A stretch of DNA of 64,000 nucleotides from Streptomyces antibioticus (GCF_001514065.1 NZ_KQ948431.1:201434-265433); one strand, 5' to 3'; shown: positions 49,009 through 58,108, counted from the stretch's first letter. The notes: generated by a model from the letters alone, not told the origin. Numbers and translations are program-made.

Positions 49009-49929
49009 ATGCGCGCATTGATCGTGGACCCGGAGGCACCCGGACGACTGAGCCCGGGGGAGGCGCCGGAACCGGCACCCGGGCCGGGGCAGGTCCTGGT
49101 GGAGGTCCGGCACAGCTCCCTGAACGCCGCCGAGCTGTACTTCGCGGAGCGCGGCGCACCGGGCGAGGTGATCGGCTTCGACTCGTCCGGCGTCGTCGTG
49201 CGCGCCGCGGCGGACGGCACGGGCCCCGCTGTGGGCAGCCGGGTCGTGGGGTTCGGGGAGGGCGGCGGATTCGCCGCGTTGCGGGCCCTGGACGTGGCCG
49301 ACGTGGCCGTGGTCCCGGACGGCGTCGACCTCGGCGAGGCCGCCGCCCTGCCCGTCGCCGCGGGCACGGCCCTGCGTGCGCTGGAGCAGGCGGGACCGCT
49401 CCTCGGCCGCCGGGTCCTGGTCACCGGGGCGTCGGGCGGGGTGGGCGGCTTCGTGGTGCAGCTCGCGGCGCTCGGCGGGGCGTACGTCATCGGCGTGGCC
49501 GGTTCCGAGGACGGACGCCGGTGGGTCGGGGAGCTCGGGGCCGACGAGGTGGTGTCCGGGCCCGAGCAGGTGACGCAGCCGGTCGACATCGTCATCGACA
49601 ACGTCGGCGGCGCCCAACTGGCCGCCTTCTACGGCCTGTTGGCATCCGGTGGCAACCTGCAGAGCGTCGGCTGGGCGTCCGGCGGGGACGCGGTGCTGTC
49701 GGTCGGCTCCACCCTGGGCAGCCCCGCGCCCAAGTCGATCGTCTCGGTCTACAACGGCGGCGGACTCACCGACCGCCGCGCGCAGTTGGCCCGTCTGCTC
49801 GCCCTGGTCGCCGCCGGGAAGCTGCGGGTGCCGGTCGGCTGGCGGGGCCCGTGGGACAAGATCGCGGACGCCGTGGCGGCGTTGAGCGAGCGCCGGCTGC
49901 GGGGGAAGGCGGTGCTGGACGTGGGGTGA
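49009..49929 (+). CDS. Zinc-independent MDR oxidoreductase (quinone-reductase-like)
   Basis: 306 residues. It has the GroES-like start (MRALIVDPEAPGRLSPGEAPEPAPGPGQVLVEVRHSSLNAAELYF) and the nucleotide loop VLVTGASGGVGGFVVQLAALGG. Structural zinc Cys residues are absent. This matches NADPH:quinone reductase-like MDR proteins. The GGAGGG site fixes the ATG at 49009. The substrate is unknown; no regulator is adjacent. Confidence 0.92.
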   Translation: MRALIVDPEAPGRLSPGEAPEPAPGPGQVLVEVRHSSLNAAELYFAERGAPGEVIGFDSSGVVVRAAADGTGPAVGSRVVGFGEGGGFAALRALDVADVAVVPDGVDLGEAAALPVAAGTALRALEQAGPLLGRRVLVTGASGGVGGFVVQLAALGGAYVIGVAGSEDGRRWVGELGADEVVSGPEQVTQPVDIVIDNVGGAQLAAFYGLLASGGNLQSVGWASGGDAVLSVGSTLGSPAPKSIVSVYNGGGLTDRRAQLARLLALVAAGKLRVPVGWRGPWDKIADAVAALSERRLRGKAVLDVG

Positions 49930-49987
49930 GCCCGCCCGCTCACGGAGGCGGCCGTCTCGCCCAGCCGACCTCACGTACGCGGCCGTC

Positions 49988-50386
49988 TCACGCGAGCCGC
50001 GCCCGCGCCTCCTCCTCGATGCGAGCGAACTGGGCGCCCATCGCCTCCGCCAGGGCCTGGGCGCCCGACAGCGGGCGGACCATGACCGTGAACTCGTCGA
50101 TCAGACCGTCACTGTTAACGTGCAGGAAATCGCAGCCGGTGAGCGTGCGGTCGCCCACCCGCGCCTCGAAGACCAGGGCGTGGTTCTCGCCGTCCGTGCC
50201 CTCGATCTCCCGTACGTAGCGGAAGTCCTCGAAGACCCGCGAGACGCCGTGCAGGATCGCCGCCGTGATCGCCTTTCCGGGGTACGGCTTGAAGACGACC
50301 GGGCTGGTGAAGACGACGTCCTCCGCCAGCAGCGCCTCGACGGCGTCGAAGTCCCAGGCCTCGACGGCCTCGCGGAAAGCACGCAT
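49988..50386 (-). CDS. SnoaL/NTF2-like cone-fold protein
   Basis: 132 residues. AFREAVEAWDFDAVEALLAEDVVFTSPVVFKPYPGK, a central FRYVREIEGTDGENHALVFEARVG and GCDFLHVNSDGLIDEFTVMVRPL show the SnoaL-like ketosteroid-isomerase fold. These serve as cyclases, isomerases or binding proteins; the role is not deducible. AAGGTGAGG precedes the start. It converges on the MDR gene, with a weak GTGAGC/GCTCAC hairpin between them. Confidence 0.88.
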   Translation of the reverse strand: MRAFREAVEAWDFDAVEALLAEDVVFTSPVVFKPYPGKAITAAILHGVSRVFEDFRYVREIEGTDGENHALVFEARVGDRTLTGCDFLHVNSDGLIDEFTVMVRPLSGAQALAEAMGAQFARIEEEARARLA

Positions 50387-50491
50387 CCGACCTCACCTTA
50401 TAGTCAATTAATTGAGTAAGTGCGTTTGAGGGTAGACCGCGGGGGACGGGATGTCCACGGGGACGGGCGGGCGCTCCCCTAAGCTGACGCG

Positions 50492-51223
50492 ATGTTCAGC
50501 CCCGAAGGCCCGAGCCTGCGCGAACTCGCCGTCCAGGCCCTGTCGTCCGTGGAACGCGGCTACGACCTGCTCGCCCCGAAGTTCGACCACACCCCCTTCC
50601 GTACGCCCGACTCCGTGCTGGACTCCGTCGGCTGGGCCCTGGGCCGCAGGGGGCCCTTCAACGCGGGCCTCGACCTGTGCTGCGGGACCGGTGCCGGAGC
50701 CGGGGTGCTCGCGCGGGTGTGCCGGGAGAGCGTCACCGGGGTGGACTTCAGCAACGGCATGCTCGCCGTGGCCCGAGAGCGCGTACGACCCGTCGTTCCC
50801 GGGCCTCGCGTGGACTGGGTCCGCGCCGACGCCCGCGCCCTGCCGTTCGGCGCCGCCTTCGACCTCGTCGTCAGCTTCGGGGCGTTCGGGCACTTTCTGC
50901 CGCGCGAGCTGCCGGGGCTGTTCGGCCAGGTCCGCTCCTTGCTGCGACCGGGCGGCTGCTTCGCGTTCCCCGTCGTCGCACCGCCCGGCCCGGGGTCCCT
51001 CGGCTACTGGATGCTCCTCGGCTTCGACCTGGTCATGCGGGTGCGGAACGCCGTCTGGCGGCCGCCGTTCGTCATGTACTACCGGGCCTTCCGGCTGGGA
51101 GACGTCCGCCGGGAACTGGAAGCCGCGGGCTTCCGCGTCGACCTCGAAGCCCTGCCCGAGTTCGGGCGTCGTGGCGACGGCAGCCCGCGGGTCCGCATGG
51201 TCGTGGCGAACCTGCCCGGCTGA
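50492..51223 (+). CDS. Class I SAM-dependent methyltransferase
   Basis: 243 residues. Motif I is GLDLCCGTGAGAGVLARVCRESVTGVDFSNGMLAVARERV; later come VRADARALPFGAAFDLVVSFGAFGHF and VRSLLRPGGCFAFPVV. The C-terminal part (VMYYRAFRLGDVRRELEAAGFRVDLEALPEFGR) is like UbiE/COQ5-type small-molecule methyltransferases. The acceptor is unknown. Confidence 0.91.
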   Translation: MFSPEGPSLRELAVQALSSVERGYDLLAPKFDHTPFRTPDSVLDSVGWALGRRGPFNAGLDLCCGTGAGAGVLARVCRESVTGVDFSNGMLAVARERVRPVVPGPRVDWVRADARALPFGAAFDLVVSFGAFGHFLPRELPGLFGQVRSLLRPGGCFAFPVVAPPGPGSLGYWMLLGFDLVMRVRNAVWRPPFVMYYRAFRLGDVRRELEAAGFRVDLEALPEFGRRGDGSPRVRMVVANLPG

Positions 51224-51248
51224 AGAGCCGCCTCCTGCGAGACCGCGG

Positions 51249-51989
51249 TCACCGTGCTGCCGCTGTACTTCCGTCGGCCGGCAGCGTGAACTCGTAGACC
51301 AGGGCGCCCTGTCGGTCGTCGAGCACCAGGTCGGTGATCTCCAGCGGCCGGGCGTACTGGTCGTGCACCCGCCGGGTCACCCGTACCGCGGGGGAGTCCG
51401 CGAGCGGGGTGATGGAGTCGCGGTGGTGCAGGGTCAGGCCCGCCCTGCGCATCCAGTCGTACGCCCGCCACAGCTGCGCCGCGGCGGTGCCGTCGGCCCG
51501 CTCCCGGTACCGGGCCAGCTCCTCGACCTCGGCGAGCGCCACCGCGGAGAAGGACGTCACGGCCGTACGGCGGCCTCCCGTGCCCGCCGACTCGTAGCGG
51601 TGCATCAGCGTCGGCCGGTGCGGGGCGAGCCCGAGCGCCTCGGCGTGCTCCGGCGGGGGAGTCTCCCAGGTGACGGTGGCCCGGTCGGCGGCGACGGCGG
51701 GGGCGGCGCCGACCGGGAACGCGAGCGCGGACGGGGCCCGGACCGGCTCCCCGGGCAGGGCGGCATGGCTGCCGCGCCGGTCGGTGGCGACCATGCCACC
51801 GCGCCGGAGCACCTCCAGGGCCTGCCGTACGGTCTCTCTGCTGACGCCGTATCGCTCGGCCAACTGCCGCTCGCCCGGCAGCCGTTCACCGGGCGGGACG
51901 GTGCCGTCACGCAGCTCCGCGAGGAGTTGCGTGGCGACCTTCCGGTACAGCGGTTGGTCCTGGATCCGGTGCGGGGTGGTGCGGGCCAT
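51249..51989 (-). CDS. GntR/HutC-family regulator with UTRA domain
   Basis: 246 residues. The winged helix is PLYRKVATQLLAELRDGTVPPGERLPGERQLAERYGVSRETVRQALEVLRRGGMVATDRRGSHAAL; the rest is a UTRA ligand domain ending DLVLDDRQGALVYEFTLPAD. HutC-type regulators respond to small metabolites and bind TGGTnTAnACCA-like sites, one of which lies upstream. The ATG at 51989 has AGGAGG six bases before it; 21 earlier codons of the frame are leader. Confidence 0.93.
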   Translation of the reverse strand: MARTTPHRIQDQPLYRKVATQLLAELRDGTVPPGERLPGERQLAERYGVSRETVRQALEVLRRGGMVATDRRGSHAALPGEPVRAPSALAFPVGAAPAVAADRATVTWETPPPEHAEALGLAPHRPTLMHRYESAGTGGRRTAVTSFSAVALAEVEELARYRERADGTAAAQLWRAYDWMRRAGLTLHHRDSITPLADSPAVRVTRRVHDQYARPLEITDLVLDDRQGALVYEFTLPADGSTAAAR

Positions 51990-52052
51990 GCCGCGCCTCC
52001 TGTAGTGACGTGCCGTAGCCGTGCGGACTCGTTGCGCCACCAGATCTAGCAT

Positions 52053-52064
52053 TGGTCTAAACCA
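52053..52064. promoter_or_regulatory. HutC-type operator upstream of the GntR gene
   Basis: TGGTCTAAACCA is an imperfect palindrome matching the GntR/HutC operator pattern and close to the dre site of DasR (TGGTCTAGACCA). It lies about 64 bases upstream of the regulator start. Autorepression is the simplest reading; binding by DasR is an alternative. Confidence 0.65.
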
Positions 52065-52109
52065 CCTGGGAAGAGCGGTCCGCCGGTTCGGCCGAAACCG
52101 GACCGCCTG

Positions 52110-53276
52110 TCACAGGGTGCTGTAGAGGGCTTCGACGAGTGTCATCTTCCGTGGGTCGTCGGCGATTTGAGGCCCCATGCGGTTCATGACATACCCGAGC
52201 GACACCCCCGCCTCCGGGTCCGCGAGACCGCAGGAACCTCCGAAGCCGTCGTGTCCGAAAGCGCGCGGGTTCGGCCCGTACGATCCCCCGTCCCCGCTCA
52301 GCCACAGCCCCAGTGCCACCTCGGTGTCCCGGCCGAGGCCGGCGCCCAGCACCAGGTCACGGCAGCCGCCCTGCCCCTCGCGCACCCGCTCGGCCGCCTC
52401 GGGGGACAGGACGCGACGGCCGTCCCAGGTGCCCCCGCCCGCGAAGATGCCGTACAGCTGGGACACCGCACGTGCGGTGCCGTGTCCGTTGGCGGCGGGG
52501 ATCTCCGCGGCCCGCCACGCGGGCGTGTTGGCGTCCGCCGCGCCCATCAGGGGGTTGGCGAGCGCGGCGAGTGCCAGGGGCGGCAACTGCGCGGCCGCCG
52601 CGCCCTGTTGGTCGTTCGCGGGTGGTGCCATGTGCTCCAGCTCCGCCGCCCGGCCGTACTCCTTCTCCGGCAGGCCGATGCTGAAGTCGATGCCGAGCGG
52701 CCCGGTCACCTCCCGGCGCAGAAAGGCCCCCGGCAGCAGTCCCGACACCCGCCGCACCACCTCCCCGACCAGGAAGCCGTACGTCAGCGCGTGGTACCCC
52801 GACCGGGTCCCCGGCTCCCACCAGGGCTCGGTCGCCGCGAGCCGGCGCGTGGTGAACTCCCAGTCGTAGAGCTCCTGGAGGGAGTGCGGCTCACGGGGCC
52901 CGGAGAGTCCGGCCCGGTGCGACAGCAGATGCCGTACGAGCACCTTCTCCTTGCCCGCCGCCGCGAACTCCGGCCAGTACGCGGCCACCGGCGCGTCGAG
53001 GTCGAGCAGTCCCCGGTCGGCGAGGATGTGGGCGCACAGGGCCGTCGGCCCCTTCGACGTCGACCACACGTTGACCAGCGTGTCCCGCTCCCACGGGCGG
53101 GTGCGTGCCGTGTCGGCCCAGCCGCCCCACAGATCCACCACGGTCCGGCCGTCGATCGTCACGGCCACGGCGGCGCCCAGCTCGCCCCGGTCCCGGAAGT
53201 TCTCCTCGAACGCGGTCCGGACGGCCGCGAACCGCTCGTCGCAGTGGCCTTGGACCAGGGGGTCGTGCTCGGACAT
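52110..53276 (-). CDS. Beta-lactamase-fold serine hydrolase (class C/EstB-like)
   Basis: 388 residues with no signal peptide. The nucleophile motif S-x-x-K is in VNVWSTSKGPTALCAHILADRG; a Tyr follows in GTRSGYHALTYGFLVGEVV and the third motif is FGHDGFGGSCG. This is the EstB/LACTB group, with esterase or peptidase-like activity on unknown substrates. It precedes the GntR gene on the same strand, but the candidate operator lies after its stop, so it is not clearly under the same control. Confidence 0.92.
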   Translation of the reverse strand: MSEHDPLVQGHCDERFAAVRTAFEENFRDRGELGAAVAVTIDGRTVVDLWGGWADTARTRPWERDTLVNVWSTSKGPTALCAHILADRGLLDLDAPVAAYWPEFAAAGKEKVLVRHLLSHRAGLSGPREPHSLQELYDWEFTTRRLAATEPWWEPGTRSGYHALTYGFLVGEVVRRVSGLLPGAFLRREVTGPLGIDFSIGLPEKEYGRAAELEHMAPPANDQQGAAAAQLPPLALAALANPLMGAADANTPAWRAAEIPAANGHGTARAVSQLYGIFAGGGTWDGRRVLSPEAAERVREGQGGCRDLVLGAGLGRDTEVALGLWLSGDGGSYGPNPRAFGHDGFGGSCGLADPEAGVSLGYVMNRMGPQIADDPRKMTLVEALYSTL

Positions 53277-53381
53277 GGGTGGCCTCCGTGTCGCACACCG
53301 GAAAGCCGGGCCGCGACGCTGCGACCCGGACCCTTTGAACGTACCGACTGGTCGGACTGGAGGGAAGGTGTGCGACGTCCG

Positions 53382-54350
53382 TCAGAGGCGCGAGCGCAGC
53401 CAGCGCAGCTTCGCCGCCTCCTGGTAAGGGCCGCCGCCCTCATGGTCGTTGAAGTCGTACACCTCGATCTCCCGGTCCTCGTGCGCCCAGTTGTTGAAGG
53501 CCGCGAAGACGGTGGAGGGCGGGCAGGTCGCGTCCTCCAGGGCCGTCGAGAAGAGGGCCGGGGCGCTGCCGCGCGCGGCGAAGTGGACGCCGTCGAAGTA
53601 GGAGAGGGTGCGCAGGGTGTCCGCGGTGCGGCCGCGGTGCGTCCTGAGGAACAGGCCGATCTCGCGGTACGGGTGACGGTCCGTCACGGTCGCCGCGCGC
53701 GGGTAGTCGCACAGGAACGGCACGTCCGGCGCGACCGCCACCAGGTCCGGCACAAGCCCGCCCACCGCGAGGGTGATGCCGCCGCCCTGGCTGATGCCGG
53801 TGACGGCGGTGCGCGCGGCGTCGACGAGCGGATGCGAGCGGGCCGCCTCGACGGCACGCACGGCGTCGGTGAACAGCCGGCGGTAGTAGTAGGTCTCGGG
53901 CGACTCGATGCCCCGGGTCATGAAACCGGGGTAGGCGGGCCCCGCGCCGACCGGATCGGCCGTGGCGCCCCCGCCGCCGTAGCCGCTGCCCTGGCCGCGG
54001 CTGTCCATCACGAAGTGCGCCCGGCCCGTGGAGGCCCACAGCAGATGCTCGTGCGGCAGCCCGCGCCCGACGCCGTACCCCATGAACTCCACGACGACCG
54101 GGAGCGGTTCCTCCGCTCCGGCGGGCAGGGTCAGCCAGCCCTTCACCGGATGGCCGCCGAACCCGGCGAACGTTACGTCGTGCACCCGCACCGTGGACAG
54201 CCCCGTGTCGACGGGTTCGAAACGGGCGTCCAGGTCGTGCTCCCGGGCCTCCTGGAGGGTCTTGGACCAGAAGGCGTCGAAGCCCTCGGGCTCCGGCGAA
54301 GTGCTGCGATACGTGCGGAGCTCATCGAGGGGAAGGTCGAACAGGGCCAT
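53382..54350 (-). CDS. Acetylxylan esterase / cephalosporin deacetylase family (CE7)
   Basis: 322 residues. It starts with the CE7 pattern FDLPLDELRTYRSTSPEPEGFDAFW. It has FAGFGGHPVKGWLTLP, DSRGQGSGYG (RGQ oxyanion region), S187 nucleophile in GISQGGG, Asp in ALEDATCPPSTVFAAFN and His in DHEGGG. CE7 enzymes deacetylate xylo-oligosaccharides inside the cell. No xylan genes adjoin it, so its natural partner is unclear. Confidence 0.94.
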   Translation of the reverse strand: MALFDLPLDELRTYRSTSPEPEGFDAFWSKTLQEAREHDLDARFEPVDTGLSTVRVHDVTFAGFGGHPVKGWLTLPAGAEEPLPVVVEFMGYGVGRGLPHEHLLWASTGRAHFVMDSRGQGSGYGGGGATADPVGAGPAYPGFMTRGIESPETYYYRRLFTDAVRAVEAARSHPLVDAARTAVTGISQGGGITLAVGGLVPDLVAVAPDVPFLCDYPRAATVTDRHPYREIGLFLRTHRGRTADTLRTLSYFDGVHFAARGSAPALFSTALEDATCPPSTVFAAFNNWAHEDREIEVYDFNDHEGGGPYQEAAKLRWLRSRL

Positions 54351-54452
54351 GTCGGACCGCCTTTGGGATGAGGAGTGCGGATGATCACACGGTACGTGGG
54401 TGGTCGGATCAATCGCCAGGCCTCTGCGCGCTGACGGGCCTACGATGGCGCC

Positions 54453-55835
54453 ATGTCAGCTGCCTCCGAAGTGCCTGTTCGGAATGTCGAACTGCTGGTC
54501 AGGGATGCCGACCTGCTCGTCGTGGACGGGGAGCGGGAGATCCGGGGCGGCTGGGTGGCCGTAACAGGTGGTCGGGTCACCGCCGTGGGAACGGCGGGTG
54601 ACGAGCCCGCGGCCGATACGACCGTCTCGGCCGCCGGACGGCTGGTCACGCCTGGACTGGTCAACACCCACCACCACATCTACCAGAACCTCACCCGCTC
54701 CTACGCCCCCGCCGTGAACGGCACCCTCTTCGACTGGCTGACCACGCTCTACCCCCTGTGGGCCGCCCTCGACGAGGAGGCCGCCTACGTGTCGGCCTAC
54801 GTCGGCATGGCCGAACTCCTCATGGGCGGCTGCACCACGTCCTCCGACCACCTCTACGTCCATCCGCGCCCGCGCCTGGTCGACGCCGAGATCCGCGCCG
54901 CCCGCGACATCGGCTTCCGCTTCCACGCCACCCGCGGCTCGATGACGCGGTCCGTCGAGGACGGGGGACTGCCGCCCAGGAGCGTCACACAGTCGACGGA
55001 CGAGGTGCTCGCCGACAGCGAGCGGCTGATCAAGGCCCACCACGACCCCGAGCCGGGCGCCCTGATCCGGGTCGCGCTCGCGCCCTGCTCGCCGTTCTCG
55101 GTGACCAAGGAGGTCATGACGGCCACCGCCGAACTCGCCGAGCGGCACGACGTCCGCCTCCACACCCACCTCGCCGAGGACCACGACGAGGACACGTACT
55201 GCCTGGAGACCTACGGCTGCCGGCCCGTGGAGTACTTCGAGGACTGCGGCTGGCTGAGCGACCGCACCTGGGTGGCGCACTGCATCTACCCGAACGACGC
55301 CGAGCTGCGCCGCCTGGCGGACGCGGGCGTCGGTGTGGCCCACTGCCCCAGCTCCAACATGCTGATCGGGGGCGGCACGGCCCGGGTGCGCGAGATGCGC
55401 GAACTCGGCCTGCCCGTCGGCATCGGCTGCGACGGCTCCGCCTCCACCGACCACGCCTCCCTCTGGATGGAGACGCGGGGCGCCCTGCTGCTCGGCCGCT
55501 ACCGCGGCGGCCCCGGCGCCATGACCGCACGGGACGCCCTCGACATGGCCACCCGCGGCTCGGCCCGCTGTCTCGGCCGCGCCGACGAGATCGGCCACCT
55601 CCGCCCCGGTGCCTGCGCCGACCTGGTCGTCTGGGACCTCCACGAGATCGCCCTCGCGGGCGCGTTGACCGACCCCGTGGAGGCGTGGCTGCGCTGCGGA
55701 CCGGCTCGCGCCTGGACGGCGGTGGTGGCGGGCCGGGTGCTGGTGGACCGGGGCGAGCCGGTGCTGCCGGGACTGCGGGACGCGTTGCGGGACCACGGGA
55801 GGGTGGCGCGGCGGATGCAGGGCATCGACGGGTAG
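54453..55835 (+). CDS. 8-oxoguanine deaminase-like amidohydrolase
   Basis: 460 residues. The metal-binding set is H73-H74-H75 (LVNTHHHIYQNLTRSYAPAVNGTLFDWL), LHTHLAED, WVAHCIYP and GCDGSASTDHASL. The NTHHHIYQNLTR segment and the length match bacterial 8-oxoguanine deaminases of subtype II amidohydrolases, which turn 8-oxoguanine into urate. Other members act on guanine or triazines, so the exact substrate needs testing. It is monocistronic and divergent from the CE7 gene. Confidence 0.9.
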   Translation: MSAASEVPVRNVELLVRDADLLVVDGEREIRGGWVAVTGGRVTAVGTAGDEPAADTTVSAAGRLVTPGLVNTHHHIYQNLTRSYAPAVNGTLFDWLTTLYPLWAALDEEAAYVSAYVGMAELLMGGCTTSSDHLYVHPRPRLVDAEIRAARDIGFRFHATRGSMTRSVEDGGLPPRSVTQSTDEVLADSERLIKAHHDPEPGALIRVALAPCSPFSVTKEVMTATAELAERHDVRLHTHLAEDHDEDTYCLETYGCRPVEYFEDCGWLSDRTWVAHCIYPNDAELRRLADAGVGVAHCPSSNMLIGGGTARVREMRELGLPVGIGCDGSASTDHASLWMETRGALLLGRYRGGPGAMTARDALDMATRGSARCLGRADEIGHLRPGACADLVVWDLHEIALAGALTDPVEAWLRCGPARAWTAVVAGRVLVDRGEPVLPGLRDALRDHGRVARRMQGIDG

Positions 55836-55871
55836 GGAAGGTTCGCAGAGGTCCTCAGCGGTCCGCAGGGC

Positions 55872-56459
55872 TCACGCGGGCCGGCGGCGCGTCCATTCCG
55901 GTTCCGTGCGGGCCCACTCCGCCTCCCACTCGGCGAGGCGGCGGCGGGTGGCCACCTGGCGTACGCCGAGCCGGCCGAGGAGGATCACGCCGACCGTCCC
56001 GGCGGTCGCGCAGGCGCCCATGGTGACGGTGTGCTGCCAGACGGAGACGGCGTCCGTCGGCTCGGGGACGTTGCGCCCCCGGCTGTCGAACCACACGGTG
56101 ACCATGTCACCGTCGCGCGACCCGGCCGGCACCCGGGCGGTGGCCGTCCTGCGTCCCTCGCCCGGCTCGGTCCAGGTGACCGTCGTACGGAAGGTGTGCG
56201 CCCGGCTGCCCTGCACCGTGGGCAGCTCCTGCGGGATCTCGCCGACGACCTCGGCGCGCACGCTGTGGCGGTCGGCGCGCTGGGAGGCCGCGGCCGCCTG
56301 CGCCTCGGAGTGCGCCCACCGGGCCGTCAGGGCCCCGGCGAGAGGCGCGAGCAGGAGCAGCAGCAGGACGACGACCAGCGTTGTCCACGCCTCGACGACG
56401 TCCGACCGGCGCCGCAGCGGATTGTGCCGCCAGCGCCAGCCGCGGACCCGGGTTCGCAT
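55872..56459 (-). CDS. Rv1733c-like membrane protein
   Basis: 195 residues. The MRTRVRGWRWRHNPLRRRSDVVEAWTTLVVVLLLLLLAPLAGAL start and a second membrane segment near the C-terminus (VTMGACATAGTVGVILLGRLGVRQ) flank a beta-rich outer domain (RTTVTWTEPGEGRRTATARVPAGSRDGDMVTVWFDSRG). This is the layout of the Rv1733c family, common in streptomycetes and mycobacteria and of unknown function. AGGAGGTCGAC precedes the ATG at 56459. Confidence 0.9.
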   Translation of the reverse strand: MRTRVRGWRWRHNPLRRRSDVVEAWTTLVVVLLLLLLAPLAGALTARWAHSEAQAAAASQRADRHSVRAEVVGEIPQELPTVQGSRAHTFRTTVTWTEPGEGRRTATARVPAGSRDGDMVTVWFDSRGRNVPEPTDAVSVWQHTVTMGACATAGTVGVILLGRLGVRQVATRRRLAEWEAEWARTEPEWTRRRPA

Positions 56460-56525
56460 GTCGACCTCCTCGCACCGGTGCGAGTGCCCACATCGTTCTC
56501 CGATACCCCGTATGGAGGTCATTGT

Positions 56526-56561
56526 CCTCCCGCGGCCGTGGCTGCGCACGGCCGCGGGAGG
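56526..56561 (-). terminator. Hairpin terminator of the molybdopterin/flavin oxidoreductase pair
   Basis: A perfect 15-base-pair stem (CCTCCCGCGGCCGTG and its complement) with loop GCTGCG starts two bases past the flavin reductase stop. Confidence 0.9.
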
Positions 56562-56563
56562 GG

Positions 56564-57328
56564 TCAGCCGAAGCGTTCGATCCGGATCCGGTCCACCGGC
56601 TGCCCGGCCGCCACCAACAGCCGCGACGCGTGCTCGGCGAAGGCGTTGGAGCCGCACACATAGGCCTCCCACCCACCCTCCGGCGCCTCGGCCAGGAGCG
56701 GCGCCACATGTGCGGCGCCCATACGTCCCACCGGCACCCCCGCAGGCGCGCTCCGCGTGAACACGGGCGTCGTCTCGGCGCCCAACTCGCCCGCGTAGAT
56801 GAGTTCCTCGGGGCTGCGCGCGGACACCAGGAGGCGCAGCGGGACGTCCGACCGCCGCGCCCGGTGGTGCCGCACCATCGACATCAGGGGTACGACGCCG
56901 GAGCCGGCGCCGATCAGCAGCGCGGGCCGATCGCCGGGCCAGGCGAAGAAGCCGCTCAGCGGGCCGCGCACCTCGACCTGGTCGCCGGGCCTGGCCACGG
57001 TGTGGAACCAGCCCGACACCTCACCGCCCTCGACATGGTCCAGGGTCAGCTCGATGTGCCCCTGGTCGTCGGGCGCGGAGGCGATCGAGTAGTGGCGCTG
57101 AGCCACATAGCCGTCGTCGGCCGTCAGCCGCAACATCAGGTGCTGGCCGGGCAGATGGCCCGCCCAGGCGGGCACCGCGAACCGGTAGGTGGCGGCGTGC
57201 GGGGTCTCCCGGCGGATCTCGGTGAGCGTCGCCGTCTGCCACAGCGCGGCGGCCCGGTTGCTCACGGCGATGCGCCCGGGCACGGCGAACCGCGTGGGCG
57301 GAGTGAAGGTCGAGAGGGTCTCAGTCAC
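56564..57328 (-). CDS. Ferredoxin-reductase-type FAD/NAD(P)H oxidoreductase
   Basis: 254 residues. The FAD domain has GQHLMLRLTADDGYVAQRHYSIASAPDD (the R-x-Y-S flavin motif). The NAD(P) domain has LLIGAGSGVVPLMSMVRHHRAR, and the C-terminus YVCGSNAFAEHASRLL has the usual CG pair. No 2Fe-2S domain is present. Its GTG start lies inside the molybdopterin protein gene (8-base overlap), so it is the likely electron partner of that enzyme. Confidence 0.93.
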   Translation of the reverse strand: MTETLSTFTPPTRFAVPGRIAVSNRAAALWQTATLTEIRRETPHAATYRFAVPAWAGHLPGQHLMLRLTADDGYVAQRHYSIASAPDDQGHIELTLDHVEGGEVSGWFHTVARPGDQVEVRGPLSGFFAWPGDRPALLIGAGSGVVPLMSMVRHHRARRSDVPLRLLVSARSPEELIYAGELGAETTPVFTRSAPAGVPVGRMGAAHVAPLLAEAPEGGWEAYVCGSNAFAEHASRLLVAAGQPVDRIRIERFG

Positions 57329-57926
57329 CGGAGTACCGCTGCTCCTCCCACGGGTTGCCCCGCGCGTGATAGCCGTTCTGCTCCCAGAACCCGGGCTCGT
57401 CGTGATCGAGGATCCGCAGCCCGGCGATCCACTTGGCGCTCTTCCAGAAGTACAGATGCGGCACCAGCAGCCGCGCGGGTCCGCCGTGCTCGGCGGACAG
57501 CGGCTTGCCGTCGAACTCCCAGGCGATCCACGCCCGTCCGCCGGTCACGTCCGCCAGCGGGAGGTTCGTGGTGTACCCGGTGTGGGAGTACGCGACGACA
57601 TGGGTGGCGGCGGCCTGCGGGCGTACGACGTCCAAGAACGCGTCCAGGGAGACGCCCCCGAACCGGACGCCGAACTTCGACCAGCTCGTCACACAGTGGA
57701 TGTCACCCTCGTACACCGAACCGGGCAGCGTGTGCGCCTCGTCCCAGTCCCAGGTGCGGGGTTCCTCGACCAGCCCGTCGACACGGAAGGTCCAGTCGGC
57801 CGGCGACAGCTCCGGCGTGACCTCCGCGGACAGCACGGGCCAGTCGTCGCCCGCGTCGTACTGACCGGGGGGCAGCCCGGCGTTCTGGACGCGGGGGCGT
57901 CCGGTGAAGCCTCGGGTGACGTTCAT
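57321..57926 (-). CDS. Sulfite-oxidase-fold molybdopterin oxidoreductase
   Basis: 201 residues, a minimal SUOX/YedY-like domain. The molybdenum ligand is C78 in YEGDIHCVTSWSKFGVRFGGVSL. Other family marks are WTFRVDGLVEEPRTWDWDEAHTLP, HVVAYSHTGYTTNLPLADV and HGGPARLLVPHLYFWKSAKWI. No signal peptide, heme domain or dimer domain is present, so it appears cytoplasmic and relies on the coupled flavin reductase. The substrate could be a sulfoxide or another oxo compound; unknown. Confidence 0.93.
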   Translation of the reverse strand: MNVTRGFTGRPRVQNAGLPPGQYDAGDDWPVLSAEVTPELSPADWTFRVDGLVEEPRTWDWDEAHTLPGSVYEGDIHCVTSWSKFGVRFGGVSLDAFLDVVRPQAAATHVVAYSHTGYTTNLPLADVTGGRAWIAWEFDGKPLSAEHGGPARLLVPHLYFWKSAKWIAGLRILDHDEPGFWEQNGYHARGNPWEEQRYSGD

Positions 57927-58108
57927 GGTTCAACCGTACGCTGTCGACGGCCCTGCTCCGTCCCTGGTCAGAGGGCCTGATCGTGACGGCCGTATGAACA
58001 CCGCGGCATTCATTAAGCGCGTATGAACTCTCCGCCGTCCCGGGAATAGCCGTACGCCGGTCTTCCTTGCCGTCTGATGCCCGGCGCGAGTCAAGGAGAG
58101 TGGGAGCC

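Noticed and set aside
49926..49943. GTGAGC/GCTCAC hairpin as a terminator
   Set aside because: Only six base pairs with a six-base loop between convergent genes; too weak to list as a confident terminator.
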